Assembly (NCBI GenBank): GCA_043721915.1
Contig: JAYSPV010000051.1
Location: 21,773 to 85,772 of the forward strand
Direction of reading: 5' to 3'
DNA length: 64,000 nt
DNA from: UBA668 sp043721915
GTDB taxonomy: Bacteria > Actinomycetota > Acidimicrobiia > Acidimicrobiales > Ilumatobacteraceae
Both the position numbers and the translations under genes were made by a program. The notes under the pieces were generated by a model. That model made no database searches. It was not told the origin of the DNA and saw nothing but the letters and a program-made list of their open reading frames with translations. Shown here piece by piece: positions 1 to 8,800 of the stretch; position 1 is the first letter of the stretch, and every line of letters begins with the position of its first letter.

Positions 1-357
1 CAGACGCGACGCCTCGATCACCGGCATCCCGAACCAATCGCCGTCTTCCTCGGCCGCCTCGCCTGCGCTCACGCCAACGCGGAGCAGCACGGGATCGTCG
101 CCGTCCAGTGATGACACGGCATCGTGCAGATCATGTGCGCAGTGCAGCGCATCGACCGTGCTCGATCGGAACACCACCAGCAAGCCGTCGCCGAGGTTCT
201 TGATCACCTCGCCGTGGTTCGCCGCGACCGCCCCTCGCAGTGCGTCGAAGAAGCGGCTGCGGAACTGGTCGGCGGCGTCCTCGCCGATGCGGGCATGCCG
301 CGCGGTGGAGCCGACGAGATCGCACACCATGAACGTCGCAGTGCTGGTGACAGCCAC
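1..357 (-). CDS. Class III adenylate/guanylate cyclase domain protein (3' part cut off by window edge)
   Basis: The minus-strand frame reads a class III nucleotidyl cyclase catalytic domain right from its N-terminus. FMVCDLVGST carries the first metal-binding Asp, an Arg/Ala-rich helix follows, then NLGDGLLVVF carries the second metal Asp, and RVGVSAGEA follows. About 119 residues are visible and the frame runs off the left edge, so C-terminal domains are unknown. The start is taken as GTG at 357, a few residues before the domain; no in-frame ATG lies closer. The family makes cAMP or cGMP from NTPs, and small stand-alone actinobacterial members are often fused to regulatory or ATPase modules, which cannot be seen here. 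tRNA-Gln lies just upstream on the same strand. Confidence 0.8.
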   Translation of the reverse strand, partial: MAVTSTATFMVCDLVGSTARHARIGEDAADQFRSRFFDALRGAVAANHGEVIKNLGDGLLVVFRSSTVDALHCAHDLHDAVSSLDGDDPVLLRVGVSAGEAAEEDGDWFGMPVIEASRL

Positions 358-415
358 GATGCGACAGTACCGCACCGCCAATTGCTGGCGGAGCGTCACC
401 GAGGTGGAAGCAGAG

Positions 416-486
416 TTCCGGGGAGAGGGCTCGAACCCCTATATGCAGGACCAAAACCTGCCGTCCTACCATTGAACGACCCCGGA
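416..486 (-). tRNA. tRNA-Gln (anticodon UUG)
   Basis: The minus strand folds as a full cloverleaf. The acceptor stem pairs TCCGGGG (486-480) with CCCCGGA (423-417). The anticodon stem GCAGG/CCTGC closes a 7-nt loop TTTTGGT with anticodon TTG, and a T arm with GGTTCGAGCC is present. The discriminator base is A. CCA is not encoded. Confidence 0.93.
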
Positions 487-534
487 AGGAACGGGCCTGA
501 GGTTATCGCGACTGATGCAATCCGCGGTGGGGGT

Positions 535-563
535 TTGGGCATGGCCCTCGCGCCCGATAGCGT
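535..563 (+). promoter_or_regulatory. Promoter of the bS22 gene
   Basis: TTGGGC at 535-540 and TAGCGT at 558-563 are separated by 17 bp and sit 10 nt before the ATG of the bS22 gene. The -10 context CCCGATAG is the same as in the promoter of the bL37 gene at 26021-26030. This is inferred from sequence only. Confidence 0.5.
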
Positions 564-573
564 CTCACGAGCT

Positions 574-675
574 ATGGGTTCACTGATCAAGAAGCGCCGC
601 AAGCGCATGCGCAAGAAGAAGCACAAGAAGATGCTCCGCCGTACTCGGCACGCGCGCCAGCGCGGCAAGGGCTGA
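574..675 (+). CDS. 30S ribosomal protein bS22 (AURKAIN-type)
   Basis: This is a 33-residue, extremely basic peptide starting MGSLIKKRRKRMRKKKHKK and ending in RARQRGKG-like residues. It matches the short Lys/Arg-rich protein found in mycobacterial 30S subunits and named bS22; the family is typically about 33 residues, so this copy is full length. It is too short for many gene callers. The start is ATG 574, and the long frame upstream is non-coding. It stands alone with its own promoter and is followed by a strong hairpin at 713-746 that faces ispE. The assignment rests on the length and on the IKKRRKRM...KKHKKMLRRTR pattern. Confidence 0.88.
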   Translation: MGSLIKKRRKRMRKKKHKKMLRRTRHARQRGKG

Positions 676-710
676 AGCTCAGCTTCTCTGCAACCACAAT
701 TCGATTTCGT

Positions 711-1484
711 TCACCGACCGCCGGCAGCACGCTGTTGGCGGTCGGTGCGCGTCTGCACCACCATCGCTTCGGTTAACGCCGCAGCGACATCGTGGTGACC
801 GTGCAGGAACCAGGTGGCGCCGCTCCCCGCGAGGGTAGGGGCGACACCTGCTGCGTCGCGGATCCGGTCACGCCAGCGTGCCAGCTGCGGCTCGACCACC
901 AGCGCCGCCCGCTCCAGGTCGTTGGGGCCGTCGCCTCGCGGCCCGCCCAGTTCGTCCCATGCCCGATAGGCCGCTGGCGTGCTGACGGTGAGCGGCGGCA
1001 CCACGAGCGTGATGTCCATCGCGACGAAGGCGAGCGGCTCCACGATCTCGCCGACGCCGCGCACCCGCGCGCGGCCGCCGACGAGGCAGAAGCTGACGTC
1101 GGCGCCGAGGCGTGCCGCGGCGGCAAGGTCGGTGAAACCGGCCCAACGCAGGATGGCGGCAGCATCAGATGACCCTCCACCCAACCCGCCACCATGGGGG
1201 ATCACCTTGTGAAGGTGCACCGCCGCGCTGCGCCCGGCGAGCTGCAGAGCCTTCGCCACCAGGTTGCTGTCATCCACCGGCATCCCAGCCGCGAACGCGC
1301 CGTCCGCGGTGAGGCCGTGTCCGTTGGGGTCGATCGTGAGCGTGTCGGCCCAGGCGAGCGACACCATCTCCGCGTCGATCAGGTGGTAGCCATCGTCGCG
1401 GACGCCGGTGATCCGCAGCTCCAGCGTCAGCTTGGCCGGTGCCGCAACCGTGACAGTGCCGCCCGGCGTCGGTGGCGCGTTCAC
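711..1484 (-). CDS. ispE: 4-diphosphocytidyl-2-C-methyl-D-erythritol kinase
   Basis: This GHMP-family kinase phosphorylates CDP-ME with ATP in the MEP (non-mevalonate) isoprenoid pathway. Visible motifs are the N-terminal APAKLTLEL strand, the substrate segment GYHLIDAEMVSL, and the ATP-binding GGGLGGGSSDAAA loop. LAGSGATWF near the C-terminus is the third GHMP motif. The preferred start is GTG 1484, which overlaps the rsmA stop as GTGA and gives 257 aa. A longer frame to GTG 1520 exists but would overlap rsmA by 40 nt and adds only a Gly-rich stretch. The rsmA-ispE order is the common actinobacterial arrangement. Confidence 0.93.
   Translation of the reverse strand: MNAPPTPGGTVTVAAPAKLTLELRITGVRDDGYHLIDAEMVSLAWADTLTIDPNGHGLTADGAFAAGMPVDDSNLVAKALQLAGRSAAVHLHKVIPHGGGLGGGSSDAAAILRWAGFTDLAAAARLGADVSFCLVGGRARVRGVGEIVEPLAFVAMDITLVVPPLTVSTPAAYRAWDELGGPRGDGPNDLERAALVVEPQLARWRDRIRDAAGVAPTLAGSGATWFLHGHHDVAAALTEAMVVQTRTDRQQRAAGGR
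713..746. terminator. Hairpin between convergent bS22 and ispE genes
   Basis: ACCGACCGCC (713-722) and GGCGGTCGGT (737-746) form a perfect 10-bp stem with a 14-nt loop. It lies 37 nt after the bS22 stop and overlaps the last codons of ispE. No U-tract follows, as is common in high-GC bacteria. It could serve both directions. Confidence 0.5.
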
Positions 1485-2302
1485 CGCGCGGCCCGCCACG
1501 CCACCGCCAGACGACCCCACTCGTGCACGTCGAGTTCCTCAGGGCGGCGTTGGCTGTCGATGCCGGCCGCAGCAAAGACGTCGGGGCTGACCACATCGGC
1601 GAGCGATCGGCGCAGCATCTTGCGTCGCTGACCGAAGCCGGTACGGATGAGGTGGAACAGATCGGCGACCGGTGCATCGACCGCGGGCTGGGGCCGCCGG
1701 CGGATGTCGGCGAGCGCCGACTCCACGTTGGGCCGCGGCACGAACACGCTCGCCGGCACGTACCCGGCGATGCGCGCCGTCGCCCAGTACGACACCTTGA
1801 CGGTGACCGCGCCGTAGGCAGGGGTGCGGGGCGACGCGCAGAACCGCTCGGCCGCCTCGCGCTGCACCATCACCAACATCCGCTCGATCAGCGGCACATC
1901 GTCGAGGAGATCGCAGATCAGCGGTGTTGCCACGTTGTAGGGCAGGTTGGCGACGAGCACCCAGCCAGGTTCGCCGCGGAGCAAGGAGGGCCAGTCGGCC
2001 TTCATCGCATCCGCTTCCACGACGGTGATGTTCGGATGTGGCTCGGCGATCTCGCGCAGGATCGGCACGACGCCACGGTCGACCTCCACCGCCAGCACCT
2101 CGGCCCCCGTCTCGGCCAATGCGAGGGTGAGCGAACCGAGGCCGGCGCCTACCTCCACGACCTTGTCGCCGGGGCCGACCTCGGCCAGTCGGGCGATACG
2201 CCGCACGGTGTTCGCGTCGGCGACGAAGTTCTGGCCGAGATCGCGTCGCGGGCTGAGGCCGCCGCGCGCGAGCATCTCACCGATTGCGGCACGGTTGTGC
2301 AC
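1481..2302 (-). CDS. rsmA: 16S rRNA (adenine1518-N6/adenine1519-N6)-dimethyltransferase
   Basis: RsmA/KsgA dimethylates the two adjacent adenines of the 3'-terminal helix of 16S rRNA during 30S maturation. The 273-aa product has the N-terminal RRDLGQNFV signature. The SAM motif I is VVEVGAGLGSLT, an acidic residue lies in VEVDRG, and the catalytic motif is ANLPYNVATP. The C-terminal rRNA-binding half begins near residue 190. Length is normal for the family. The start is GTG 2302. It is translationally coupled to ispE downstream by a 4-nt overlap and lies 3 nt after a small membrane-protein gene. Confidence 0.94.
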   Translation of the reverse strand: MHNRAAIGEMLARGGLSPRRDLGQNFVADANTVRRIARLAEVGPGDKVVEVGAGLGSLTLALAETGAEVLAVEVDRGVVPILREIAEPHPNITVVEADAMKADWPSLLRGEPGWVLVANLPYNVATPLICDLLDDVPLIERMLVMVQREAAERFCASPRTPAYGAVTVKVSYWATARIAGYVPASVFVPRPNVESALADIRRRPQPAVDAPVADLFHLIRTGFGQRRKMLRRSLADVVSPDVFAAAGIDSQRRPEELDVHEWGRLAVAWRAAR

Positions 2303-2305
2303 GGA

Positions 2306-2824
2306 CTACCAGCTCACCCGGACAGGCACCGGCGCATCGGCGAGGTCGCCGATCTCGCCGAACACGTCTGTGTGCAGCACGATGTCGGCACCGGCCGGAA
2401 TCGCCATGCCCAGCGTGTTGGTGCACGTGGTGGACTGCCCGTTGTCGATGTTGACCACGGTGAGCAGCGCACCGTCGGGCGCGAGCAACGTGGTGCACTG
2501 GCGGCTGCCCACCGAAAACCGCCGGAAGCTGGCCTTCACCGTCACCTCGTTGGCATTGGCGGCTGGTGGCACCGCGATGTTGATCTCGTTGGGGGCCACC
2601 GGCGGGTCGTCGCCGCCCACGAACGACGGCTGCTCGGGCTGGTACGCCTCGGTGGTGGGTGCGCTGTTGGCGGCTTGGTCGACGTTGATGTCCACACCGG
2701 CAGCGCCCACCTTCGGTGCCGTGCTGGAGGAGGCCGAGTCGCGGTTGAACATCCACAATGCGGGTAGTGCCATCACGGTGAAGACTGTGGCGGCGACTAC
2801 GCGTCGGCGGTCGGTGGCGATCAT
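2306..2824 (-). CDS. Putative membrane-anchored secreted protein, unknown function
   Basis: This 172-aa product has a basic N-terminus (MIATDRRR), then one hydrophobic segment at about residues 9-27 that ends LPALWMF. A low-complexity Ser/Ala/Asp linker and an extracytoplasmic domain of about 110 residues follow, with two Cys (SRQCTT and STTCTN) that could form a disulfide. No family is recognised. It occupies the slot between tatD and rsmA where many actinobacteria encode an Rpf/G5-type cell-wall protein, but no lysozyme-like fold is seen here. The start is ATG 2824; the frame upstream is tatD antisense noise. It is probably co-transcribed with tatD and rsmA. Confidence 0.72.
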   Translation of the reverse strand: MIATDRRRVVAATVFTVMALPALWMFNRDSASSSTAPKVGAAGVDINVDQAANSAPTTEAYQPEQPSFVGGDDPPVAPNEINIAVPPAANANEVTVKASFRRFSVGSRQCTTLLAPDGALLTVVNIDNGQSTTCTNTLGMAIPAGADIVLHTDVFGEIGDLADAPVPVRVSW

Positions 2825-2876
2825 CAGGGTTCGTGTGTGAGCGCGCCAGCCTGTGCCAGGAGCCCACGGCAAAAGG

Positions 2877-3641
<765 letters not shown>

Positions 3642-3642
3642 G

Positions 3643-5142
3643 TCAGCGACGAGGGAAGAGGGGGTCGCCCTTGGTCACGGTGAGGCCACCGGGGTAGCCG
3701 CCCCACTGCGCGTCAGTGGGCACCCGCTGGTCGGCGATCTGGCCGGGAAGGCCGAGGCGCTCCCAGATCGTCTGGCACGTCGCAGGAACGGCCGGGCTGG
3801 CCAGGATGCACACGATGCGCAGGGCCTCCAGCGCGTCGCCCATCACCGCATCCACCTCCGGTCCGGGCTCTGTCTTCCACGGCTCGTTGGCCTCGAGGTA
3901 GGCGTTCGTGGCGCGGATCAGGCTCCAGGTCGCGTCGAGCGCCTTCGACGGTGCCAGTGCAGCCCACCCCTCTGTGGTGCCCGCCAGCGCGGTAGCCGCC
4001 GCCTCCGCGAGCGGCGAGTCCGCCCTGGGTGCTGGACCGACGCCGTCGCACTTCTTGCCCACGACCGTGGCCACACGCGACAGCAGGTTGCCGAGGTTGT
4101 TGGCCAGGTCGCTGTTGTAGCGGCCGATGAGACCCTCGTAGGTGAAGTCGCCGTCCTGCCCGTATGAGGTCTCGGCCAGCACGTAGTAGCGGAAGCCGTC
4201 GACGCCGATGTCGTCGACCAGCTCCAACGGGTTGACCACGTTGCCGCTGGTCTTGCTCATCTTCTCGCCACCGACCAGCAGCCAGCCGCCGACGCCCCAG
4301 GCCGCGGGCGGTTCGACGCCCGCGCTCATCAGCATCGCCGGCCAGTAGACGCAGTGGTGGCGGATGATGTCCTTGCCGATCAGGTGCGTGCCCGGCCACC
4401 ACTCACCGAAGCGCTCGTCGTCGCTGCCGAAGCCGACGGCCGTGATGTAGTTGGCGAGCGCATCGAACCACACGTACGCGACGTGCTTGCTGTCCCAGGG
4501 CAGAGGAATGCCCCACTTCAGGCTGGTGCGGCTGACACTGAAGTCGCGCAGGCCGCCACGGATCAGGCCGAGTGCCTCGTTGCCGCGGAACTCGGGCTGG
4601 ATCGCACCGGGGTGGGCGTCGTACCACGCGAGCAGGCGGTCCTGGAAGCGACTGAGGCGGAAGAAGTAGTTCTCCTCCTCGTAGTACTCGACCTTCAGTT
4701 TGTGGATCTTGCACAGGTCGCCCGGGTCGAGCTCGTCGTCGGTGTAGTACTCCTCACACGGCACGCAGTACTTGCCCTTGTAGACGTCGAGCTCGATGTC
4801 GCCTGCGTCGTAGCAGCGTTGCAGCAGCTCGGCCACGCCGATCTTGTGGCGCTGTTCGCTGGTGCGAATGAAGTCGTCGTTGCTGATGTTCAGCCGCCGC
4901 CATGCCTCGGCGTACAGCGGTGCGATCTCGTCGACGAACGCCTGCGGGCTCTTGCCCGCGGCGTCGGCGTAGTCCTGCACCTTCTGGCCGTGCTCGTCGG
5001 TGCCGGTGAGGAAGAACACGTCGTCACCGCTGAGGCGGTGCCAGCGAGCGATGGCGTCGCCGATGATGGTGGTGTACGCGTGGCCGAGGTGCGGCTTGGC
5101 GGTGACGTAGTAGATGGGGGTGGTGAGGAGGTAACGACTCAT
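3643..5142 (-). CDS. metG: Methionyl-tRNA synthetase
   Basis: This class I aminoacyl-tRNA synthetase charges tRNA-Met in the cytoplasm. The 499-aa product has TTPIYYVTAKPHLGHAY (the HIGH-type motif is HLGH) and GTDEHGQKV. A zinc knuckle of the one-site type (CVPCEEYYT...LCKIH) lies near residue 125. The catalytic EKMSKTSGNVV loop is near residue 295 and an anticodon-binding helical domain is at the C-terminus. It lacks the extra C-terminal EMAP-like tRNA-binding domain present in longer MetG proteins, as is usual for the roughly 500-aa class. The start is ATG 5142, with AAAGGAC just upstream. It leads the minus-strand housekeeping run. Confidence 0.96.
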   Translation of the reverse strand: MSRYLLTTPIYYVTAKPHLGHAYTTIIGDAIARWHRLSGDDVFFLTGTDEHGQKVQDYADAAGKSPQAFVDEIAPLYAEAWRRLNISNDDFIRTSEQRHKIGVAELLQRCYDAGDIELDVYKGKYCVPCEEYYTDDELDPGDLCKIHKLKVEYYEEENYFFRLSRFQDRLLAWYDAHPGAIQPEFRGNEALGLIRGGLRDFSVSRTSLKWGIPLPWDSKHVAYVWFDALANYITAVGFGSDDERFGEWWPGTHLIGKDIIRHHCVYWPAMLMSAGVEPPAAWGVGGWLLVGGEKMSKTSGNVVNPLELVDDIGVDGFRYYVLAETSYGQDGDFTYEGLIGRYNSDLANNLGNLLSRVATVVGKKCDGVGPAPRADSPLAEAAATALAGTTEGWAALAPSKALDATWSLIRATNAYLEANEPWKTEPGPEVDAVMGDALEALRIVCILASPAVPATCQTIWERLGLPGQIADQRVPTDAQWGGYPGGLTVTKGDPLFPRR

Positions 5143-5302
5143 GAGAGGTCCTTTCGAGGAATGGCGGTACGTCGGCTGTTCAGGAGCCGGTGCACATTCG
5201 ACGAGTGAAGGACGTGGTCGTCATGTGGCCCAGCTTACGCCCGGTGCACGATCGTCGGTCAACCGCATTGTTGAACGGGTTCGATTGGGTACGGTCGCAG
5301 CC

Positions 5303-6214
5303 ATGGTTGCTGCACAACGCCCACTCGGCTCGTTCACCACCGTGTTGTTCGGGGCCGAGCAGGGCAAGTACCCCGACGGCAACAGCGTGCTGGTGCGCGG
5401 CGCACACACCTCGCTGCTCATCGATCCGTCGCTGTCGGTGCACTCGGCCTCGCCTGCGATCGAAGTCGATCTGGTGCTGCTCACCCACGCGCACGAGGAT
5501 CACATGGCGGGGCTGTCCGCGGTCCGTGCGGGCGTCATCAGCGTGCACGACCGCGACCTGGCCGCGCTGCAGTCGGTGGATGGGTTGATGGCGCTGTACG
5601 GCATACCGCCGGATGGCGTTGCCGGCATGACGGCGCTGGTGGTCGAGCGGTTCCACTACGCCGGCTGGCCATCGGCGGTCGGGTTCGGCGCAGATGCTCG
5701 CTGGGATCTCGGTGGCGTGTCAGTGCGTGCCGTGCACGCGTCCGGGCACACGGGCGGGCACTGTGTGTTCGTGATCGAACCGGACGATGGCTCGCATCGG
5801 GTCGTGGTCCTGGGCGACATCGATCTGTCGAGCTTCGGGCCGTACTACGGCGATGCACAGAGCAGCCTCGACGAGTTCGAGGCGACGCTGGCAATGCTGC
5901 CAACGCTCGAGGCCGACCACTACGTCACGTTCCACCACAAGGGTGTGATCGACGGGCACGCTGCGTTCTCCGAGGCCGTCGCCGCGTTCGGGTCGATGAT
6001 CGCACGGCGCGAGGCGGCGCTGCTGGGTTTGCTGTCGACGCCGAAAACGCTGGAGGAGCTGTGTGCCGTCGGCATCGTCTACCGGCCCGGCACCCGGCCG
6101 CCGCTGTTCGGGGACGGGGTCGAACTGCACTCCGTCCGACGACACCTCGATCGTCTGATCGACGCGGGCCGTGTCGTGGCGGATGGCACGTACTACGAAC
6201 TCGTCGCCACCTGA
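5303..6214 (+). CDS. MBL-fold metallo-hydrolase
   Basis: This 303-aa metallo-beta-lactamase-fold hydrolase has the HxHxDH zinc signature as THAHEDHMAG (about residue 64). A further ligand is in ASGHTGGHCVF, an Asp is in VLGDIDLS, and a late His is in YVTFHHKGV. A C-terminal winged-helix-like tail follows (LSTPKTLEEL...HLDRLIDAGRV), as in glyoxalase II/LACTB2-type hydrolases. The substrate is unknown. ATG 5303 is preferred because TACGGT at 5290-5295, preceded by TTGTTG 16 bp earlier, suggests a leaderless transcript. The longer upstream frame has no coding character. It is divergent from metG. Confidence 0.85.
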   Translation: MVAAQRPLGSFTTVLFGAEQGKYPDGNSVLVRGAHTSLLIDPSLSVHSASPAIEVDLVLLTHAHEDHMAGLSAVRAGVISVHDRDLAALQSVDGLMALYGIPPDGVAGMTALVVERFHYAGWPSAVGFGADARWDLGGVSVRAVHASGHTGGHCVFVIEPDDGSHRVVVLGDIDLSSFGPYYGDAQSSLDEFEATLAMLPTLEADHYVTFHHKGVIDGHAAFSEAVAAFGSMIARREAALLGLLSTPKTLEELCAVGIVYRPGTRPPLFGDGVELHSVRRHLDRLIDAGRVVADGTYYELVAT

Positions 6215-6228
6215 GCCGATCGCCCACA

Positions 6229-7026
6229 ATGGCCGACGTGAGTGAGTTCGATGACGCAACGCAGGTAGCGGCCGATGGCACCGGCGAGATCCACGACGGC
6301 TGGGACATCAACGGCAACGCCAACGGCGGCTATCTGATGGCGCTGGCTGCCAGGCACTTGCGCGCGGTGAGCGGCCGGCCCGACCCGGTCTCGATCACCG
6401 CGCACTACCTTGCGCCGGGCCGGCCGGGCCCGGTGCAGGTGGATGCTTCGGTGGTGAAGTCCGGCCGCCGCTTCGCAACGGTGGCGGGCCAGTTGCACGC
6501 CGGCGGGAAGCCAATCCTGCAGGTGGTGGGCACGTTCGGCGACCTGTCGGCCCCGGCGTCGGCGTACGAGCACGTCTCGATCGGCCCGCCCGATCTGCCG
6601 CCGATGGAGGAATGCCCGCCGCGCAGCAACGTCAACGGTGCGGTACCGGTGGCGCTGATGAATCGGCTGGACGTCCGGCTGCGACCAGGGGATGGCAGCT
6701 ATCTGGTCGGGGATCGAAAGGGCGTCGCCGAGATGGCTGGCTGGTTCGGCTTTCGCGACGGCAGACCGCTCGACACGTTGGCGTTGCTGCTGGTGTGCGA
6801 CGCGCTGCCGCCGGCAGTGTTCCACCTCGACATGCCACCGGGCTGGGTGCCGACCGTGGAGTACACGGTGCACGTGCGGGGCGTGCCGGCTCCGGGCCCG
6901 GTGCGTGCGGTGTTCCGCAGCCAGGTGGTGCAGTGTGGCTTCCTCAACGAGGACGGTGAGGTGTGGGACAGCGCCGGCCGCCTCGTCGCCCAATCCCGCC
7001 AACTCGGACTCACCCCGCTCGGCTGA
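6229..7026 (+). CDS. Acyl-CoA thioesterase family protein (TesB-like double hot dog)
   Basis: This 265-aa protein shows the double hot-dog layout of TesB-like thioesterases. The first half has GWDINGNANGGYLMALAARHL and SITAHYLAPGRPGPV, which form the hot-dog helix and strand. The second half has GWFGFRDGRPLDTLALLLVCDALPP and VEYTVHVRG, which repeat the pattern. The family hydrolyses acyl-CoAs, but this subgroup is uncharacterised. The start is ATG 6229, chosen at the beginning of the conserved N-terminus; the long upstream frame overlaps the previous gene and is not coding. It follows the MBL-fold gene by 14 nt on the same strand, so it is probably in the same transcript. Confidence 0.8.
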   Translation: MADVSEFDDATQVAADGTGEIHDGWDINGNANGGYLMALAARHLRAVSGRPDPVSITAHYLAPGRPGPVQVDASVVKSGRRFATVAGQLHAGGKPILQVVGTFGDLSAPASAYEHVSIGPPDLPPMEECPPRSNVNGAVPVALMNRLDVRLRPGDGSYLVGDRKGVAEMAGWFGFRDGRPLDTLALLLVCDALPPAVFHLDMPPGWVPTVEYTVHVRGVPAPGPVRAVFRSQVVQCGFLNEDGEVWDSAGRLVAQSRQLGLTPLG

Positions 7027-7070
7027 CGCGCTTCCTTCGAGGCCTCCGGCGGCGAACTCTTTGTGCGCGC

Positions 7071-7117
7071 AACTGGGGCGCCCCAGAAGCGTACGTACCC
7101 AACTGGGGCGCCCCAGT
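7071..7117. repeat. Two palindromic GGGGCGCCCC repeats, 30 bp apart
   Basis: AACTGGGGCGCCCCAG occurs at 7071-7086 and again at 7101-7116. Each is built around the perfect palindrome CTGGGGCGCCCCAG. The second copy extends to AACTGGGGCGCCCCAGTT. They lie between convergent genes (thioesterase and HAD hydrolase). They may act as a bidirectional terminator or be members of a dispersed REP-like family. Confidence 0.7.
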
Positions 7118-7161
7118 TGCGACCGCAAGGATCCTTTGGGGACTCGCCGGCTCGACCTGGG

Positions 7162-7950
7162 TCAGCGGTGGCGGGCCCAGCGGATGCCGCCAGCGAAGCC
7201 GCCCGCAGCGAGCCCTACTGCGCCGATCCCCTGCGTCGTGCGTCGGATGACGGCCTTGGTGCGCTTGCTGAACACGACCACCGGCCATCCGCGCTGACCC
7301 GCAACCCGCTCCAGTTTGGCATCCGGGTTCACCGCTACCGGATGGCCGACCGCCTCCATCATCGGCAGGTCACTTGCGCTGTCGCTGTATGCCCAGCACT
7401 GAGCGAGATCGAGGCCCTCCCAGCGGGCGATCTCCTCGATCGCCTCGACTTTGCCGGGGCCGTAGCAGAACGGGCCGGCGAGATCGCCGGTGTACGCGCC
7501 GTCGACGATCGCGCTGCGAGTGCCGATGCCGGCGGTCATGCCCAACGCCTTGGCGAACGGCTCGACCACCTCGATCGGCGATGCCGACACGATGTAGGTT
7601 GCCCGGCCGGCGGCGCGATGCTGCTCGAGCAGGCGTTGCGCTTCGGGGCGCACTCGCGCCATCAACTTGGGGACGATGTCGGCGTTGAGCGCGATGAGGT
7701 CGTCGAGTCGCACACCCTTGACCGCGCCGAGGATGCGATCGCGCACGCCCTCCGATGTCTCGTCGCTGGCCCCGGCGAACTTGAATGCCAAGGCGCTGGC
7801 CGCATCGCGCACGAGTTGATGGGTGGGCACCAACTTGCCGCGCCAGGCAGCGACACCGAGCACGAACGCGCTGGAGCCACTGATCAGCGTGCGGTCGAGG
7901 TCGAAGAACGCGGCGCTCGGCCCGGTGGAGTAGATCGGCAGGTCGGTCAT
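7162..7950 (-). CDS. HAD-superfamily hydrolase, subfamily IB (SerB-like)
   Basis: This HAD phosphatase has motif I FFDLDRTLISG (nucleophile Asp and acid/base Asp), motif II as IVSASP and a motif III Lys in GPGKVEAIEE. Motif IV is YSDSASDLPMM. A helical cap lies between motifs I and II. The C-terminus ends in a hydrophobic Gly/Ala-rich stretch (GAVGLAAGGFAGG) that could be a membrane or peripheral anchor. Members of this IB group act on phosphoserine or lysophospholipid-type substrates; the substrate here is unknown. ATG 7950 is chosen; GTG 7962 or the frame start at 7989, which overlaps rsmI, are alternatives. Confidence 0.85.
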   Translation of the reverse strand: MTDLPIYSTGPSAAFFDLDRTLISGSSAFVLGVAAWRGKLVPTHQLVRDAASALAFKFAGASDETSEGVRDRILGAVKGVRLDDLIALNADIVPKLMARVRPEAQRLLEQHRAAGRATYIVSASPIEVVEPFAKALGMTAGIGTRSAIVDGAYTGDLAGPFCYGPGKVEAIEEIARWEGLDLAQCWAYSDSASDLPMMEAVGHPVAVNPDAKLERVAGQRGWPVVVFSKRTKAVIRRTTQGIGAVGLAAGGFAGGIRWARHR

Positions 7951-7966
7951 CAGAACATGCACCGGC

Positions 7967-8800
7967 TCAGCGGGGAATGGTGAGTGCAAGGTCGTAGACC
8001 CTGCGCTTGGCCGCGCCGGTGCTGCTCATCACCGTAGCGATTGCTGCCCGACGATCGGCGCCGCCGGCAAGTGCCATGCGTAACGCCGCCAGGATTGCGT
8101 CGTCGTCGGCGTCGGCCGGCAACGGCGCGCCTTCCAGGACCAGCACGTACTCGCCCCGGGGGGCACGTTCGGTGAGGTGGACGGCGGCATCGGCGAGCGT
8201 CCCGCGCCACACCTCCTCGTGCAGCTTGGTGAGCTCGCGAGTGAGGGCGACCCGTCGCCCTGCGCCACACGCGCCGGCGAGATCGGTGATCGTGCGCTGC
8301 ACTCGGTGCGGCGCCTCGTAGAGCACGCTGGTGCGCCGTTCTACGGCGACCTCGGCGATCCGATCCGTACGCTCGCGGCCACTACGCGGCAGGAACCCCT
8401 CGAACACGAATCGGGCGGTGTCGAATCCGCTGATCACGAGGGCCATCACCAAGGCCGCCGGACCGGGGACGGCCGACACGACGAAGCCGGCGTCGACCGC
8501 GGCGCGCACCAGTCGTGCGCCCGGGTCGCTGATGCCGGGCGTGCCCGCGTCGGTGACGACAGCCACGTCGCTGCCGGCCGCGAGCAGCGCGAGCACCTCG
8601 TGTGCGCGGGCGTCCTCGGTGTGCTCGTTCGCCACCGCCAACCGCACGCCGCCGATCCCTGCGTGCGAGAACAACTTCCCACTGTGGCGGGTGTCCTCGC
8701 AGCAGATGAGCGCGCACGCGCGCAACGTTTCGACGGCACGCGGCGCCAGGTCGCCGAGGTTCCCGATGGGGGTGCTGATCAGCACCAACCGACCCGTCAT
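7967..8800 (-). CDS. rsmI: 16S rRNA (cytidine1402-2'-O)-methyltransferase
   Basis: RsmI 2'-O-methylates C1402 in the ribosomal P site. The tetrapyrrole-methylase fold is evident from STPIGNLGD at the N-terminus, CEDTRHSGKL, VTDAGTPGISDPG (SAM-binding, about residue 80) and VPGPAALVMAL. The family signature ALTRELTKLHEEVWRG lies near residue 190. The C-terminal helical extension seen in full-length RsmI is present, giving 277 aa. The start is ATG 8800, which overlaps the stop of the DUF192 gene as ATGA. An upstream in-frame codon at 8818 is less likely. Confidence 0.94.
   Translation of the reverse strand: MTGRLVLISTPIGNLGDLAPRAVETLRACALICCEDTRHSGKLFSHAGIGGVRLAVANEHTEDARAHEVLALLAAGSDVAVVTDAGTPGISDPGARLVRAAVDAGFVVSAVPGPAALVMALVISGFDTARFVFEGFLPRSGRERTDRIAEVAVERRTSVLYEAPHRVQRTITDLAGACGAGRRVALTRELTKLHEEVWRGTLADAAVHLTERAPRGEYVLVLEGAPLPADADDDAILAALRMALAGGADRRAAIATVMSSTGAAKRRVYDLALTIPR

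Noticed and set aside
124..675. Long plus-strand frame of 183 codons covering the left edge
   Set aside because: Only the last 33 codons (bS22) are real. The upstream part is antisense to the cyclase and crosses tRNA-Gln.
1472..2767. Plus-strand frame of 431 codons opposite rsmA
   Set aside because: It is antisense to rsmA and a membrane-protein gene, is Arg/His-rich with no family motifs, and has the signature of high-GC shadow frames.
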